Source: Thermohalobaculum sp039513195 (lineage in GTDB: Bacteria > Pseudomonadota > Alphaproteobacteria > Rhodobacterales > Rhodobacteraceae). Taken from it: a stretch of 64,000 nt of DNA. The notes under the pieces are model-generated. The model saw nothing but the letters and a program-made list of their open reading frames with translations, searched no databases and was not told the DNA's origin. Position 1 is the first letter of the stretch, and each line of letters begins with the position of its first letter. The position numbers and the translations under genes were made by a program. Shown one piece after another: positions 43,344 to 52,291 of the stretch. The stretch lies in the NCBI GenBank assembly GCA_039513195.1, contig JBCCRM010000001.1, positions 1 to 64,000 on the forward strand, given 5' to 3'.

Positions 43344-45233
43344 TTACTCCCGTTCCTGACCCACACGTTCGGGTGCGCCCTGCGCCCCGGCTGAAATCTT
43401 CGCACCCGCCGCTGCGGGTTTTGGCGGCACCGCGGCGCCGGCAATCGGCGTGCCCGGTGCGTTGGTGACCTGCGGCTGTCCCGCTCCGGCCGCAGGTTGC
43501 TGAGCCGCCGGCTGACCCGCTGCCTGTTGACCTGCGACGAGTTGCGGATAGTTCCGCGTCCGCTTCTTCAGCACCTCGTCCCGCGGCCCGAACTCCACTT
43601 GCGTGCCCTTATCGATCATTAACAGCGTGTCGCAGGCGGCAATCGCGCTCGGCCGGTGCGCCATGATGATCACCGTGCGCCCCCGGCTCTTGGCATCCCG
43701 GATCGCATCGACCAGCGCCTGCTCTCCCTGCGCGTCGAGATTGGCATTCGGCTCGTCGAGCACAAGCACCGGCGGATCATCATAAAGTGCGCGGGCAAGC
43801 GCAACGCGCTGGCGTTGCCCGCCGGACAGCCTTTGGCCACCCGCTCCGATCTCGGTGTCGTAGCCCTGTGGCAGGCTCAGCAGCAGCTCGTGGGCACCGG
43901 CCCGTTTTGCAGCCTCGATGATTTTCGCGTCATCGGGTTGCGGCGATAGCCGCGCGATATTCTGGGCGACGGTGCCGGATAGCAGGCCGATCTCCTGTGG
44001 TAGGTAGCCAATATAGTGCCCCAGAACGTCCGGGTCCCACTGGTCGAGGGCGGCGCCGTCGATCCGCACCTTACCGGCCAGGGTCGGCCAAATGCCGGTC
44101 AACACCTTTGCCAAGGTGGTCTTGCCTGCGCCGGAAGGGCCGATCACACCAAGCGCTTGGCCAGGCTTGACCTCGAAGGTAATGCCGCGCAGGGCCGGCA
44201 CTTGCTCGCCCGGTGCAGCGACCGTGACGCCCTGGGCGAAAACATGCCCCTTTGGCGCCGGTAGGGCAGTTTTTTCCTGGTCCGGCGGCGTGCGCGCCAG
44301 CATCTCGGCCAAGGTGCCCCAGCCGCGATAGGCTCGCTGCGCCAAGGCCCACTGGCCGATCGCCTGTTCGATCGGCGCCAAGGCCCGTCCCATCAGGATC
44401 GAGCCCGCGATCATCATGCCTGGCGAGATCTCTTGGCCCAGCACCAGCCACGCGCCGGCGGCAAGCATTAGGGATTGCAGATAAAACCGGAGAGATTTCG
44501 AGCTAGACGAATAGCTTGCCGTCCGGTCCGAGGCGAGGAGCTGTGTTTCCAGCGCCCTTTGCCGCAACTGCTGCCACCGCGCGATCCCAGCGCCGCGCAT
44601 GCCGAGCGCTTGCACCGCCTCGGCATTCTGGCGCAACTGTTCGCCGAGATTTTCCGCCTCGCTGCTCGCCTGCTGCGACAGCGCGCCGGGTTCGGAGGAT
44701 CGGACCTGGTTCAAGACCGTCATCACCACCAGGATGATGCCGCCGGCCACCGCAACCCAGCCGAGCACCGGGTGAAAGATAAAGATTGCGCCCAGATAGA
44801 TCGGCACCCATGGGCAATCGAACAGCGCGAAGGGCGCCGGTCCGGCCAGCAATTGGCGCACCGCGTCCAGATCGCGCGCCGCCGCATTCGGGCGCGCCCG
44901 CTCGTCAGGCGCCAGCGACCGGCGCAGCACCGCCTTGAAGACCCGCGTGTCCAGCAATGTCTGGAACCGCGCCCCAGCGCGCGCCAGTACGCGACCGCGG
45001 ATGAAATCCAACAGCCCCATAAAGCCGAACAGCGCCGTGACCAGGATCAAGAGCGCAACAAGCGTCGCCTCCGACCGGCTTGACAGCACGCGGTCATACA
45101 CCTGCAGCATGAAGAGCGGGCCCGTGAGCATCAGCAAGTTGACGAAAATGCTGAAGACGCCAACGCTGATGAAATGCCACCGGCATGTGCCCATGGCCTC
45201 GCGCAACTCGTCACGCCCTGTGCGTTTCATCAT
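43344..45233 (-). CDS. Type I secretion ABC transporter (PrtD family)
   Basis: The 629 residues have six membrane helices (about 20-300) without a peptidase C39 domain and an intact ATPase: Walker A GPSGAGKTT (about 362-370), signature LSGGQRQRVALARAL (about 465) and Walker B VLVLDEPNANLD (about 487). This PrtD branch exports RTX proteases, lipases or adhesins. The last 65 residues are a Gln/Ala/Pro/Gly-rich tail not found in standard PrtD. No RTX substrate lies nearby. Confidence 0.94.
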   Translation of the reverse strand: MMKRTGRDELREAMGTCRWHFISVGVFSIFVNLLMLTGPLFMLQVYDRVLSSRSEATLVALLILVTALFGFMGLLDFIRGRVLARAGARFQTLLDTRVFKAVLRRSLAPDERARPNAAARDLDAVRQLLAGPAPFALFDCPWVPIYLGAIFIFHPVLGWVAVAGGIILVVMTVLNQVRSSEPGALSQQASSEAENLGEQLRQNAEAVQALGMRGAGIARWQQLRQRALETQLLASDRTASYSSSSKSLRFYLQSLMLAAGAWLVLGQEISPGMMIAGSILMGRALAPIEQAIGQWALAQRAYRGWGTLAEMLARTPPDQEKTALPAPKGHVFAQGVTVAAPGEQVPALRGITFEVKPGQALGVIGPSGAGKTTLAKVLTGIWPTLAGKVRIDGAALDQWDPDVLGHYIGYLPQEIGLLSGTVAQNIARLSPQPDDAKIIEAAKRAGAHELLLSLPQGYDTEIGAGGQRLSGGQRQRVALARALYDDPPVLVLDEPNANLDAQGEQALVDAIRDAKSRGRTVIIMAHRPSAIAACDTLLMIDKGTQVEFGPRDEVLKKRTRNYPQLVAGQQAAGQPAAQQPAAGAGQPQVTNAPGTPIAGAAVPPKPAAAGAKISAGAQGAPERVGQERE

Positions 45234-45365
45234 TCGTGCACCATGTCCCTTCAGGCTGCCTGCTCGATCAGCACTTTTATATCGCGTGTCGTCCTTACCA
45301 CAAAATGGACGTGAGGTGAGTACATCCTCCTGAATACACGGTTCACGCTAGAGGATCCCATAGCG

Positions 45366-46124
45366 ATGCTCGAACACTGCCAGGACGGTCTGGGCAAAAC
45401 GCTACCCCGTCATCTGTACGGCTTTTTTGCGTCGATCGGACGATTAGGGCGCGATTGCGGCAGAACCATGGCCGCCCTGCTGCTGCTTTTGGGGGCGTGC
45501 GCGGCGCCCGCGGATAGGGGCACAGAGCTGGTCTATGACCCGAACGAGGGTATGAACCGCGCGATCCACGGCATCAACAAGCAAATCGACCGGGGCGTGC
45601 TGCGACCGGTTGCCATCGCCTATGATGCGGCAACGCCAACTCTGTTCCGGCATGTTTTTTCAAACGTGCTGTCGCATGTACAGCTTCCCTGGCAGATGCT
45701 GAACCACGCCTTCCAGGGGGAGGGGAAGCGGGCGGCGAGCGCGCTCGGCCGTTTTACGATGAACACTGTGTTGGGCGCAGGCGGCTTTCTTGACCCAGCG
45801 ACAGAGTTCGGGATGCCGAACAGGCCCACGGATTTCGGCATCACGCTGGGGCGATGGGGCGTCGGTGAGGGATTTTATCAGGAGGTGCCGCTCCTTGGCC
45901 CGTCGACCTTGCGTGATACCCTAGGCCGCTTGGTGGAGTTCCCGTTCCGCACCCTTGCGGTTCTTGAGGCCCGAGCGCGGCATTTCGAACTGATAGACGA
46001 CACACTCTATGGGTCCGACGACAGTTACATCACGGCCCGCGCCCTCTATATGCAAAGGCGCCGCTTCGCGGTTTCGGGGGAAACGGAGCGGGTGGAGGCG
46101 TTGAACGACATCTTCGCCGAGTAA
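45366..46124 (+). CDS. mlaA: Lipid-asymmetry lipoprotein MlaA (VacJ)
   Basis: The outer-membrane lipoprotein that strips misplaced phospholipids for return to the inner membrane. The 252 residues contain a lipobox ending in Cys45 (LLLLLGAC), then the MlaA core YDPNEGMNRAIHGINKQID and FTMNTVLGAGGFLDPATE. The ATG at 45366 gives an unusually long, basic signal region; the ATG at 45468 would leave too short a signal. It leads mlaC by about 150 bases; the MlaFEDB transporter is elsewhere. Confidence 0.94.
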   Translation: MLEHCQDGLGKTLPRHLYGFFASIGRLGRDCGRTMAALLLLLGACAAPADRGTELVYDPNEGMNRAIHGINKQIDRGVLRPVAIAYDAATPTLFRHVFSNVLSHVQLPWQMLNHAFQGEGKRAASALGRFTMNTVLGAGGFLDPATEFGMPNRPTDFGITLGRWGVGEGFYQEVPLLGPSTLRDTLGRLVEFPFRTLAVLEARARHFELIDDTLYGSDDSYITARALYMQRRRFAVSGETERVEALNDIFAE

Positions 46125-46274
46125 GACGAACCGCCGGATTTGGTCTGCCCCCACGTTCACCTGGGGCATCAAACGCGGCGGAGTGGGGCAGAAACCCTGC
46201 CTGGAATGGAACCTGCGGAGGCGTCGCCGCCCCAGAAAACCTTATGGTGGCGCAGTGTGAGGGAGACCAGTGAG

Positions 46275-46889
46275 ATGACCAATCGGCGGATTTTCCTGAC
46301 CGGTATCGGCGCTGCGGCCATGGCTGCGATTGGCTTCGTGCCCGCGCCCGCCCTGGCCCTAAGCGGCGACGAGGCAAAGGCGCATGTGGAGGCGGTGGTC
46401 GAGGAGGTCTTGGCCCTCGTCCGCAGCGATGGCTCGACCGGGGAAAAGGCCGACCGGCTCGGCACGGTGATGGAGAAGCGTGCTGCTATGCCGCAGATCG
46501 CCCGTTTCGCGGCCGGCCGCGCTTGGCGCGACATGAGCGAGGCGCAGCAGGATCGATATGTGCCCGCCTTCACGCGCTTTGTCTCCACGATCTACGCTCG
46601 GCGCTTTCAGGACTATTCTGGCGAGACTGTTACGGTTCTCGACGCCGTGGATGCCGGCAAGAAGGGCTTTTTGGTCAAAAGCAGCGTCACGCAGGCGGGC
46701 GGGGCGCCCGTCAACGTGGAGTGGCTGATCACCGACCGCCCTGGCCGGACCGTCCTCGCCGATATCATCATCGAGGGCATCTCGCTCCTCACCACGCAGC
46801 GGGAGGAGATCTCCGGCATGTTGGAAAGCCGCGGCGGCGATCTCGAAAAATTGATCGCGGATCTCGAGGCAAGCGGCTCGTCGAGCTGA
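46275..46889 (+). CDS. mlaC: Periplasmic phospholipid carrier MlaC
   Basis: The 204 residues have a twin-arginine-like signal (MTNRRIFLTGIGAAAMAA, Ala-rich cleavage region near 28-30) and the MlaC fold with FAAGRAWRDMSEAQQDRYV and LITDRPGRTVLADIIIEGIS. It shuttles lipids between MlaA and the inner-membrane complex. The ATG at 46275 has GGGAGA upstream; the longer open frame is not used. It is convergent with the thioesterase gene. Confidence 0.93.
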   Translation: MTNRRIFLTGIGAAAMAAIGFVPAPALALSGDEAKAHVEAVVEEVLALVRSDGSTGEKADRLGTVMEKRAAMPQIARFAAGRAWRDMSEAQQDRYVPAFTRFVSTIYARRFQDYSGETVTVLDAVDAGKKGFLVKSSVTQAGGAPVNVEWLITDRPGRTVLADIIIEGISLLTTQREEISGMLESRGGDLEKLIADLEASGSSS

Positions 46890-46902
46890 GGCGCGGGCTC
46901 GG

Positions 46903-47343
46903 TCAGGGCGCGCCTTTGCCGGTGGCGCCCGGCTCGCGGCTGGCGAGATACTTCCAGATCCCGCTCGCCCGCATCACCTGGCGCCCGCCGGCCCAGAGGG
47001 TGCAGTCCATGAAGGACAGCTCCCGAACCCGGCGGGTTTGACGCGACTCCGCGATCAGGCGCTGGTCGAGCTTCGCGGCCGCCACGAAATGGCAATCGAA
47101 GGAGATGGTGGCGCACGGATGCCCGCCTGCCGCCTCGAACGTCGCGGCACCCATGGCGACATCGGCGAGCGTCATCAGCACACCGCCATGGCAAACGCCA
47201 CCGACATTGATGTGCCGCGCCTCGATCACCAACGCCGCACGCCATTCCGCCTCGCCCGCACGGGCAAAGCGGATCGGCCCGATATGGGCATTGAACCCCT
47301 GGCTGCGGATGTCGCGCCAGGGCAGGCTGTCGTCGAAATCCAT
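46903..47343 (-). CDS. PaaI-type acyl-CoA thioesterase
   Basis: A hotdog-fold thioesterase of 146 residues with HINVGGVCHGGVLMTLADVAMG, the PaaI core in which the HGG and Asp positions form the active site. The ATG at 47343 (GAGGA upstream) avoids overlap with the divergent yjbQ gene, which the ATG at 47397 would cause. The substrate is unknown; the family often acts on aryl-CoA esters. Confidence 0.88.
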   Translation of the reverse strand: MDFDDSLPWRDIRSQGFNAHIGPIRFARAGEAEWRAALVIEARHINVGGVCHGGVLMTLADVAMGAATFEAAGGHPCATISFDCHFVAAAKLDQRLIAESRQTRRVRELSFMDCTLWAGGRQVMRASGIWKYLASREPGATGKGAP

Positions 47344-47388
47344 CCGGTCCTCGCTTGCGCCGAACCGGCCCGGCAGTAGCATCGGGCC

Positions 47389-47808
47389 ATGCGGCAAGTC
47401 ACCGATTTTCTTGAAGTCGAGACATCCGGACCGGGTCTATACCCGATTACCGACCGGCTCGCCCGCTGGCTCGACGGGCGGGCAAAGGCTGGCCTTATGA
47501 CCCTGCTGTGCCAGCACACCTCGGCCTCGCTCACGATCCAAGAGAACGCCGACCCGGATGTCTGTCTCGACCTCGTGAATTGGATGGGCAAGGCCGCGCC
47601 CCGGGGCGGGGCGGAACGCTACCGCCACTATAGCGAGGGGCCGGACGATATGGCCGCCCATATCTGCACGGTGATCTCTGGGGTGCATCTTGCGATCCCG
47701 GTCATCGAAAGCCGCCTCGCCCTCGGCACCTGGCAGGGGGTCTATCTTTGGGAGCACCGCGACCGCCCGCACCGCCGTCGGATCGCGCTGCACTTCCTCG
47801 CCGACTAA
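47389..47808 (+). CDS. yjbQ: YjbQ family protein (UPF0047)
   Basis: The 139 residues match the UPF0047 pattern: LLCQHTSASLTIQENADPDV, then GPDDMAAHICTVISG and LGTWQGVYLWEHR. The family has weak thiamine-phosphate-synthase activity and an uncertain main role. The His in CQHTSAS and the Asp/Glu residues are the likely active site. It is divergent from the thioesterase by 45 bases. Confidence 0.92.
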   Translation: MRQVTDFLEVETSGPGLYPITDRLARWLDGRAKAGLMTLLCQHTSASLTIQENADPDVCLDLVNWMGKAAPRGGAERYRHYSEGPDDMAAHICTVISGVHLAIPVIESRLALGTWQGVYLWEHRDRPHRRRIALHFLAD

Positions 47809-47873
47809 CCATCTGCGTGGCGGGGGTTGCGTCGGCGGTCCGGGCGGGATTGGTATGGGCGCGAGGGAACGCG

Positions 47874-50438
47874 ATGGAACCGAGCTTTATACGATTCGTC
47901 TGGCGCCATTCGCGGCGGGAACAGATTGGCATCCTGCTCCTGACGGTTCTGTCGTTCCCGCTGGTCTACATCTCTCTGGAAATCCCGAAGATCATTGTAA
48001 ACGAGGCCATTTCGGGCAGCGATTTCCCGCGCGATCTACTCGGCCTGTCGCTGGAGCAGGTGCCGTATCTGCTCTTCCTCTGTGCGGCCTTCCTGTCGAT
48101 GGTCGTCGCGATCAATGCCATCAAATGGTTCATGAATGTCTCGGTCGGTATGACCGGGGAACGGATGCTCCGCCGCCTCCGCTTTACCTTGCTGCAGCAG
48201 GTCATGCGCTTTCGTATGAAGCGGTTCCGTACTGTAAAGCCGGGCGAAGTGATCCAGTCCCTGTTGGGCGAGATCGAGCCCCTCGGTGGCTTCATCGGCG
48301 AGGTCATCGCAACTCCGGCGTTCCAAGGCGGTTTGCTGGTCGTCTATTGCACCTTCATTTTCATGCAGGATGTGTTCCTGGGGTTGGCGGCGATTTCGCT
48401 CTACCCGTTGCAAGCCTTCCTGATCCCAAAACTCCAGAAAAAGGTGATCCGGCTCAATAAGAAACGGGCGGGAAACACGCGGCGGCTTGCCGACGCGATC
48501 TCCGAAAGCGTTGGACAGATCGCGGATATCCACACCAACGACACGGCGCGCTGGCATATGGCGCAGGTTTCTGGACGGCTGCACACCAACACGCTGATCC
48601 GGATGGACATCTTCAAGCGCAAGTTCACCATCAAATTCATCAACAATTTTCTGAATCAACTGACGCCGTTCTTTTTCTATTCGATCGGGGGCTATTTGGT
48701 GATCCAGGGGCGTCTAGACTTCGGCTCCCTGGTGGCCGTGTTGGCCGCCTACAAGGATCTTGCGGCGCCGTGGCGAGCGTTGTTGACCTATGTGCAGAAC
48801 TACTCCGATCTCAGCAGCCGCTACCGCTTCGTCATCGAACATTTCGAGGGTGCCGACCTCTTCGAGATGGACCGGATTTATCCGGGGCCCGACGCGAAAC
48901 CTCTCTCCGGCCCCTTGCAAATCGAGAGCTTGGAGGGCGGGGCCGGTACCGGGGGTCTCACGATCCCGCGCTTTACGCTTCAGCCCAGGACATCCGCCGC
49001 GGTGACGGGCGGCGACAGCGGCGCACGCGAGGCGCTGCTGCGGTTTGCCGCCGGTCTCGGCGAGCCGGAGCGCGGGCGCATCGCCCTCGGCAATCAGGCG
49101 CTCGGCGAGGCGTCGCTGCCACAGCTCGGCGCGGCCGTGGCGTTCCTGGGGACCGAGCCCGGGATCGTGAACCGCTCGATCCGGGACAACATGCTCTATG
49201 GCCTCTATCGCGATGCGCCGGCCTTCGCCTTGGCCGACCACCCGGAGGCAAAGGATCTCGCCCTCGCGGTCGCCGAAGCAAAGCGCACCGGCAATATCCT
49301 CGCGGATCCCGAGGGGGATTGGATCGACTATGCCGCCGCCGGGGTGGATGGGGCGGAGGCTCTCGAGGATCGGCTGCTGCATCTGGTCGAGGTAACGGGT
49401 CTGGCGCAGGATCTCCGGGTCTCGGCCCTCTCGATGCGCGTGCCGGCCAACGAGGCCGAACAATGGACTGATGCGATCCTCGCCGCCCGCCAGGCGTTGG
49501 CGGAGACCGGGGCGGATCTCGGCGATGTTTTGGAGTTCTGGACCGAGGACCGGCTGAACACCAATAGCGCGCTGCTCACCAATGCGCTCTACGCGATGCC
49601 GGTCACCGACGAGATAGATCTGGGCGCCATGGCCGCGCTGCCTGCTGTGCGCTCGGTTCTCGAAGAATCGAAGGCGGACCTCCTGTTCGCCGAGATCGGT
49701 TGGGAGATCGCCGCTGAATTTGCGCAGGTGGTTGCAGCTGTCGATGCAAACTCGCCGGTGCTCGACGGGTTTCCGGGCTACAGCCGTGGAGAGATCGTAG
49801 CGGCCGCCGAAGTCGCCGATCAGGCACCGCGTAGCCGCGACGGCGCGCCGCCCGAAGAGGCTATCGAACTCTCGATCGGCCTCGCCGCGCGCTATGTACA
49901 GACCCGCGACCGGCTCGACGTGCTGACCGATGACCGAGTCCGCCGCTTGCTCCAAGCGCGCAAGCTCGCCATGCGCCAGATCGCTGGGCGCGACGATTTC
50001 GTGCGCTTCGACGAGAACCGGTTCAGTCCCGCGCGTACCATCGCCGCCAATATTCTCGGGGCGAACCGCCGCTTCGATCGCCGTACCGCCTGGCCGATGT
50101 TGGACGAACGGGTCCGCGCTGCGGTGCAGGACGCGGGGATCACGGACGCCCTGGTCCGGCTCGGTCTCACGGCGGTCGCCGGATCGCGCGGTGCCGCGCT
50201 GACAGCGGTCACCAAGCGCCGCATCGCGCTTGTCCGCGCTCTGCTGAAGCGGCCCAAACTAATCGTGCTGGATGGACCGGGCGCCAGTGCTGGGGCCGAA
50301 GATCGGGCTATCCTGCCGCTGTTGCGCGCCGAGCTTCCGGAGGCGATCATTCTGTTCGCTGCGCAAGATCGGGAAATCGCGGCCCACGCGGATCGCGAAA
50401 TACGGCTGGGCGCCGATGGCGCCTTGATTGGGGAGTGA
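47874..50438 (+). CDS. ABC-exporter-like protein with degenerate nucleotide-binding domain and large insert
   Basis: The 854-residue protein starts like an ABC exporter: membrane helices lie near 16-38, 62-84, 140-185 and 263-285, ending at about 320. The following nucleotide-binding region is degenerate. Walker A reads VTGGDSGAREALL (378-389) with no Gly-Lys-Ser/Thr; the signature site is AGSRGAALTAVTKRR (769-783) instead of LSGGQ; Walker B keeps IVLD (797-800) but the next residue is Gly, not Glu; the switch His is Gln831. Between the Q-loop-like NRSIRDNMLYG (433-443) and a second Q-loop-like PARTIAANILG (719-729) lies about 275 residues of mostly helical sequence. ATP hydrolysis is therefore doubtful. 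The ATG at 47874 has GAGGG upstream. A cyclic-nucleotide-binding gene follows 10 bases after the stop. Confidence 0.85.
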   Translation: MEPSFIRFVWRHSRREQIGILLLTVLSFPLVYISLEIPKIIVNEAISGSDFPRDLLGLSLEQVPYLLFLCAAFLSMVVAINAIKWFMNVSVGMTGERMLRRLRFTLLQQVMRFRMKRFRTVKPGEVIQSLLGEIEPLGGFIGEVIATPAFQGGLLVVYCTFIFMQDVFLGLAAISLYPLQAFLIPKLQKKVIRLNKKRAGNTRRLADAISESVGQIADIHTNDTARWHMAQVSGRLHTNTLIRMDIFKRKFTIKFINNFLNQLTPFFFYSIGGYLVIQGRLDFGSLVAVLAAYKDLAAPWRALLTYVQNYSDLSSRYRFVIEHFEGADLFEMDRIYPGPDAKPLSGPLQIESLEGGAGTGGLTIPRFTLQPRTSAAVTGGDSGAREALLRFAAGLGEPERGRIALGNQALGEASLPQLGAAVAFLGTEPGIVNRSIRDNMLYGLYRDAPAFALADHPEAKDLALAVAEAKRTGNILADPEGDWIDYAAAGVDGAEALEDRLLHLVEVTGLAQDLRVSALSMRVPANEAEQWTDAILAARQALAETGADLGDVLEFWTEDRLNTNSALLTNALYAMPVTDEIDLGAMAALPAVRSVLEESKADLLFAEIGWEIAAEFAQVVAAVDANSPVLDGFPGYSRGEIVAAAEVADQAPRSRDGAPPEEAIELSIGLAARYVQTRDRLDVLTDDRVRRLLQARKLAMRQIAGRDDFVRFDENRFSPARTIAANILGANRRFDRRTAWPMLDERVRAAVQDAGITDALVRLGLTAVAGSRGAALTAVTKRRIALVRALLKRPKLIVLDGPGASAGAEDRAILPLLRAELPEAIILFAAQDREIAAHADREIRLGADGALIGE

Positions 50439-50448
50439 AGCTGTGTCG

Positions 50449-50889
50449 ATGAACCTTTCCGACGCGGTCTCGGCGATGCGGGACACGGCGCTGTTCCGCC
50501 ATGTCGATGACAAGCGGCTGAAGGTCGTCGCGATGGTCGGCGAGACGCTGAGCTACCGGCCTGGCGAGCGGATCTTCGAGCGCGGCGACGACGGTGACGC
50601 CGCATACATCGTCATCGACGGCGCAGTCGATGTGCTGGCTCAGTCAGAGGGGATCGAGAAAAAGGTCGCCCGCCTGGGCCGCGGCGAAATCTTTGGTGAG
50701 ATCGCCGTCCTCTGCAACCTGCCGCGCACAACTGCCATCGCCGCATCCGAAGAGCTGACCGTCTTGCGCCTGGGCCGCGACGAGCTATTGCGGCTGCTTC
50801 GCGAATTTCCCGATGTCGCGTTGGAGATGATCCGGATCCTCGGCGAGCGGCTCGCTGCGACGACCGAGCGTTTGGCGGCGATCCGTTAG
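50449..50889 (+). CDS. Stand-alone cyclic-nucleotide-binding protein
   Basis: The 146 residues are a single CNBD of the Crp/regulatory-subunit type: LSYRPGERIFERGDDGDAAY, then LGRGEIFGEIAVLCNLPRTT, the phosphate-binding cassette with Gly-Glu and Arg-Thr, and a C-terminal helix rich in Glu and Arg. There is no DNA-binding domain. The ATG at 50449 follows GGGAG; a GTG two codons earlier is possible. It is directly downstream of the degenerate ABC-like gene and likely cotranscribed, suggesting that a cyclic nucleotide gates that membrane protein. Confidence 0.88.
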   Translation: MNLSDAVSAMRDTALFRHVDDKRLKVVAMVGETLSYRPGERIFERGDDGDAAYIVIDGAVDVLAQSEGIEKKVARLGRGEIFGEIAVLCNLPRTTAIAASEELTVLRLGRDELLRLLREFPDVALEMIRILGERLAATTERLAAIR

Positions 50890-51818
50890 TCGCCCTCCGC
50901 CATTCGGGCCGCCAGGGTTCGCAGGGTACGCACTTCACCCGGCAGCGCATACCAGTAGGTCGGATGCAGTTCGTGGTTCAAGATCACATCGGGCGGAAAG
51001 CAGGGCTCGGTCAGCATCCTCTCCCATTCCAGATTTCCCCAACCGAGCGGCAGGTGCAGATCGCCGGAGCCATAGGCCGAAGCCTCCGATGGCAGGGCGA
51101 TGTCCAGCGGTTTCTCTATCCCGAAGCAATCATTCAAATGCAGATGCCGCGCGTGCGGGGCGAGCGCAAACAGTTCGCTCATCAGATCCGCGCCCTTTAT
51201 CTGGCATTGCAGCGCCGAGTGGGCGAAGTCGAGGGTCGCGGAGACCGCTGGGTGATCCACCTGTTCGATCTCGGACGCAAGGCGCGAGGGCAGGGCGGTC
51301 TCGCGCCCGTCAAAGCTCCAGATCGTCTCGACGCAGATTGTGACGCCGTGGTCTTCTGCGGTTTCGGCTAACCGGCACAGGGCGTCGCGCTGGCGGGCAT
51401 ACCCGTCCTCCAGCCCATCCGTGCCATCGGCGTGGTCGGAGAGACCGCAATGCAAGACCATGATCCGGGCACCGAGGCGGGCGGAAACTTCGATGTTCGC
51501 GCGGGCAATGCGCTCATGTTCGCTGAGCAATTCCACCTTATCCATGAGGTTGATGCTCAGCATCGCATGGGAGGTGACTTCTTGGCGACGACCAGAGAAA
51601 TGCCCTTCGAACCACCGCATCGCCGGTTCGATGATCCGGCCGTTCGCGATGAGCCGCGTGCAGAACAGCGGCACCTCGACAGTGTCGACCTCCAGCCCCT
51701 CCGCCTCGTCCAGGAAAGCGCCAGGCTCGGTCAACTCGAAACTTCCCGGCCATAGAGTATATCCGATCCGGACCCGGCTGCGATTATGCTCACGGGCGTT
51801 TGTCGGGCCGTCGTTCAT
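50886..51818 (-). CDS. Xylose-isomerase-like TIM-barrel protein
   Basis: The 310 residues resemble the AP-endonuclease-2/sugar-phosphate isomerase barrel: GYTLWPGSFELTEPGAF, GARIMVLHCGLSDH, ICVETIWSFDG (metal-ligand Glu), ATLDFAHSALQC (Asp and His) and HLHLNDC (His and Asp). The set of Glu, Asp and His metal ligands is present. The precise substrate is unknown. The stop overlaps the end of the cyclic-nucleotide-binding gene on the opposite strand. Confidence 0.75.
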   Translation of the reverse strand: MNDGPTNAREHNRSRVRIGYTLWPGSFELTEPGAFLDEAEGLEVDTVEVPLFCTRLIANGRIIEPAMRWFEGHFSGRRQEVTSHAMLSINLMDKVELLSEHERIARANIEVSARLGARIMVLHCGLSDHADGTDGLEDGYARQRDALCRLAETAEDHGVTICVETIWSFDGRETALPSRLASEIEQVDHPAVSATLDFAHSALQCQIKGADLMSELFALAPHARHLHLNDCFGIEKPLDIALPSEASAYGSGDLHLPLGWGNLEWERMLTEPCFPPDVILNHELHPTYWYALPGEVRTLRTLAARMAEGD

Positions 51819-52003
51819 TCCGATCGCCGCGCCATGGGGCCTGTCACTCGATCTGCGGGGATACCTGGGCTGCCTCGGCAATTAGCGGCCCCATCATGAA
51901 AACACGCAATAAAATTCAACCACTCACTCCTGACGTCTATGACGTCCCTGAAACGCAGTGGCTCCCTAGCACCGTCGCAGGGTACGGAAAGAAATCGATG
52001 GCG

Positions 52004-52273
52004 TCAAAGTGGGCGGCCGTCTGTGATTTTGCGCGCTGCCACCGCTCCGTCGCTGCCCGCCTCCTGCCCAAGCAATGCTGTGACAGACCCGTATGTCGAA
52101 ACGCAAAAGGGCACGCAATAGGTCAGCAGCGCTTTCACCCAGTCCGGCGGCAGGCCGGCGATCAACCGGTCGCCCTGATTGATCGCGACCAGCACCGTGC
52201 CCACAACGATGCCGACGGTTGCGGAACGGCGGAGGATGCTGGTCCGCATTGCAAGCTGTAGCCATCGCGGCAT
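52004..52273 (-). CDS. NrtS-like nitrate/nitrite transporter subunit
   Basis: The 89 residues have two hydrophobic segments (about 16-33 and 44-66) and the NrtS pattern RRSATVGIVVGTVLVAINQGDR then WVKALLTYCVPFCVSTYGSV. NrtS proteins are small membrane proteins linked to nitrate uptake in marine bacteria. A strong GGAGGG site precedes the ATG. It starts 18 bases after the methyltransferase stop and is probably in its operon. Confidence 0.8.
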   Translation of the reverse strand: MPRWLQLAMRTSILRRSATVGIVVGTVLVAINQGDRLIAGLPPDWVKALLTYCVPFCVSTYGSVTALLGQEAGSDGAVAARKITDGRPL

Positions 52274-52291
52274 CGCCTCGTCCCTCCGCCG

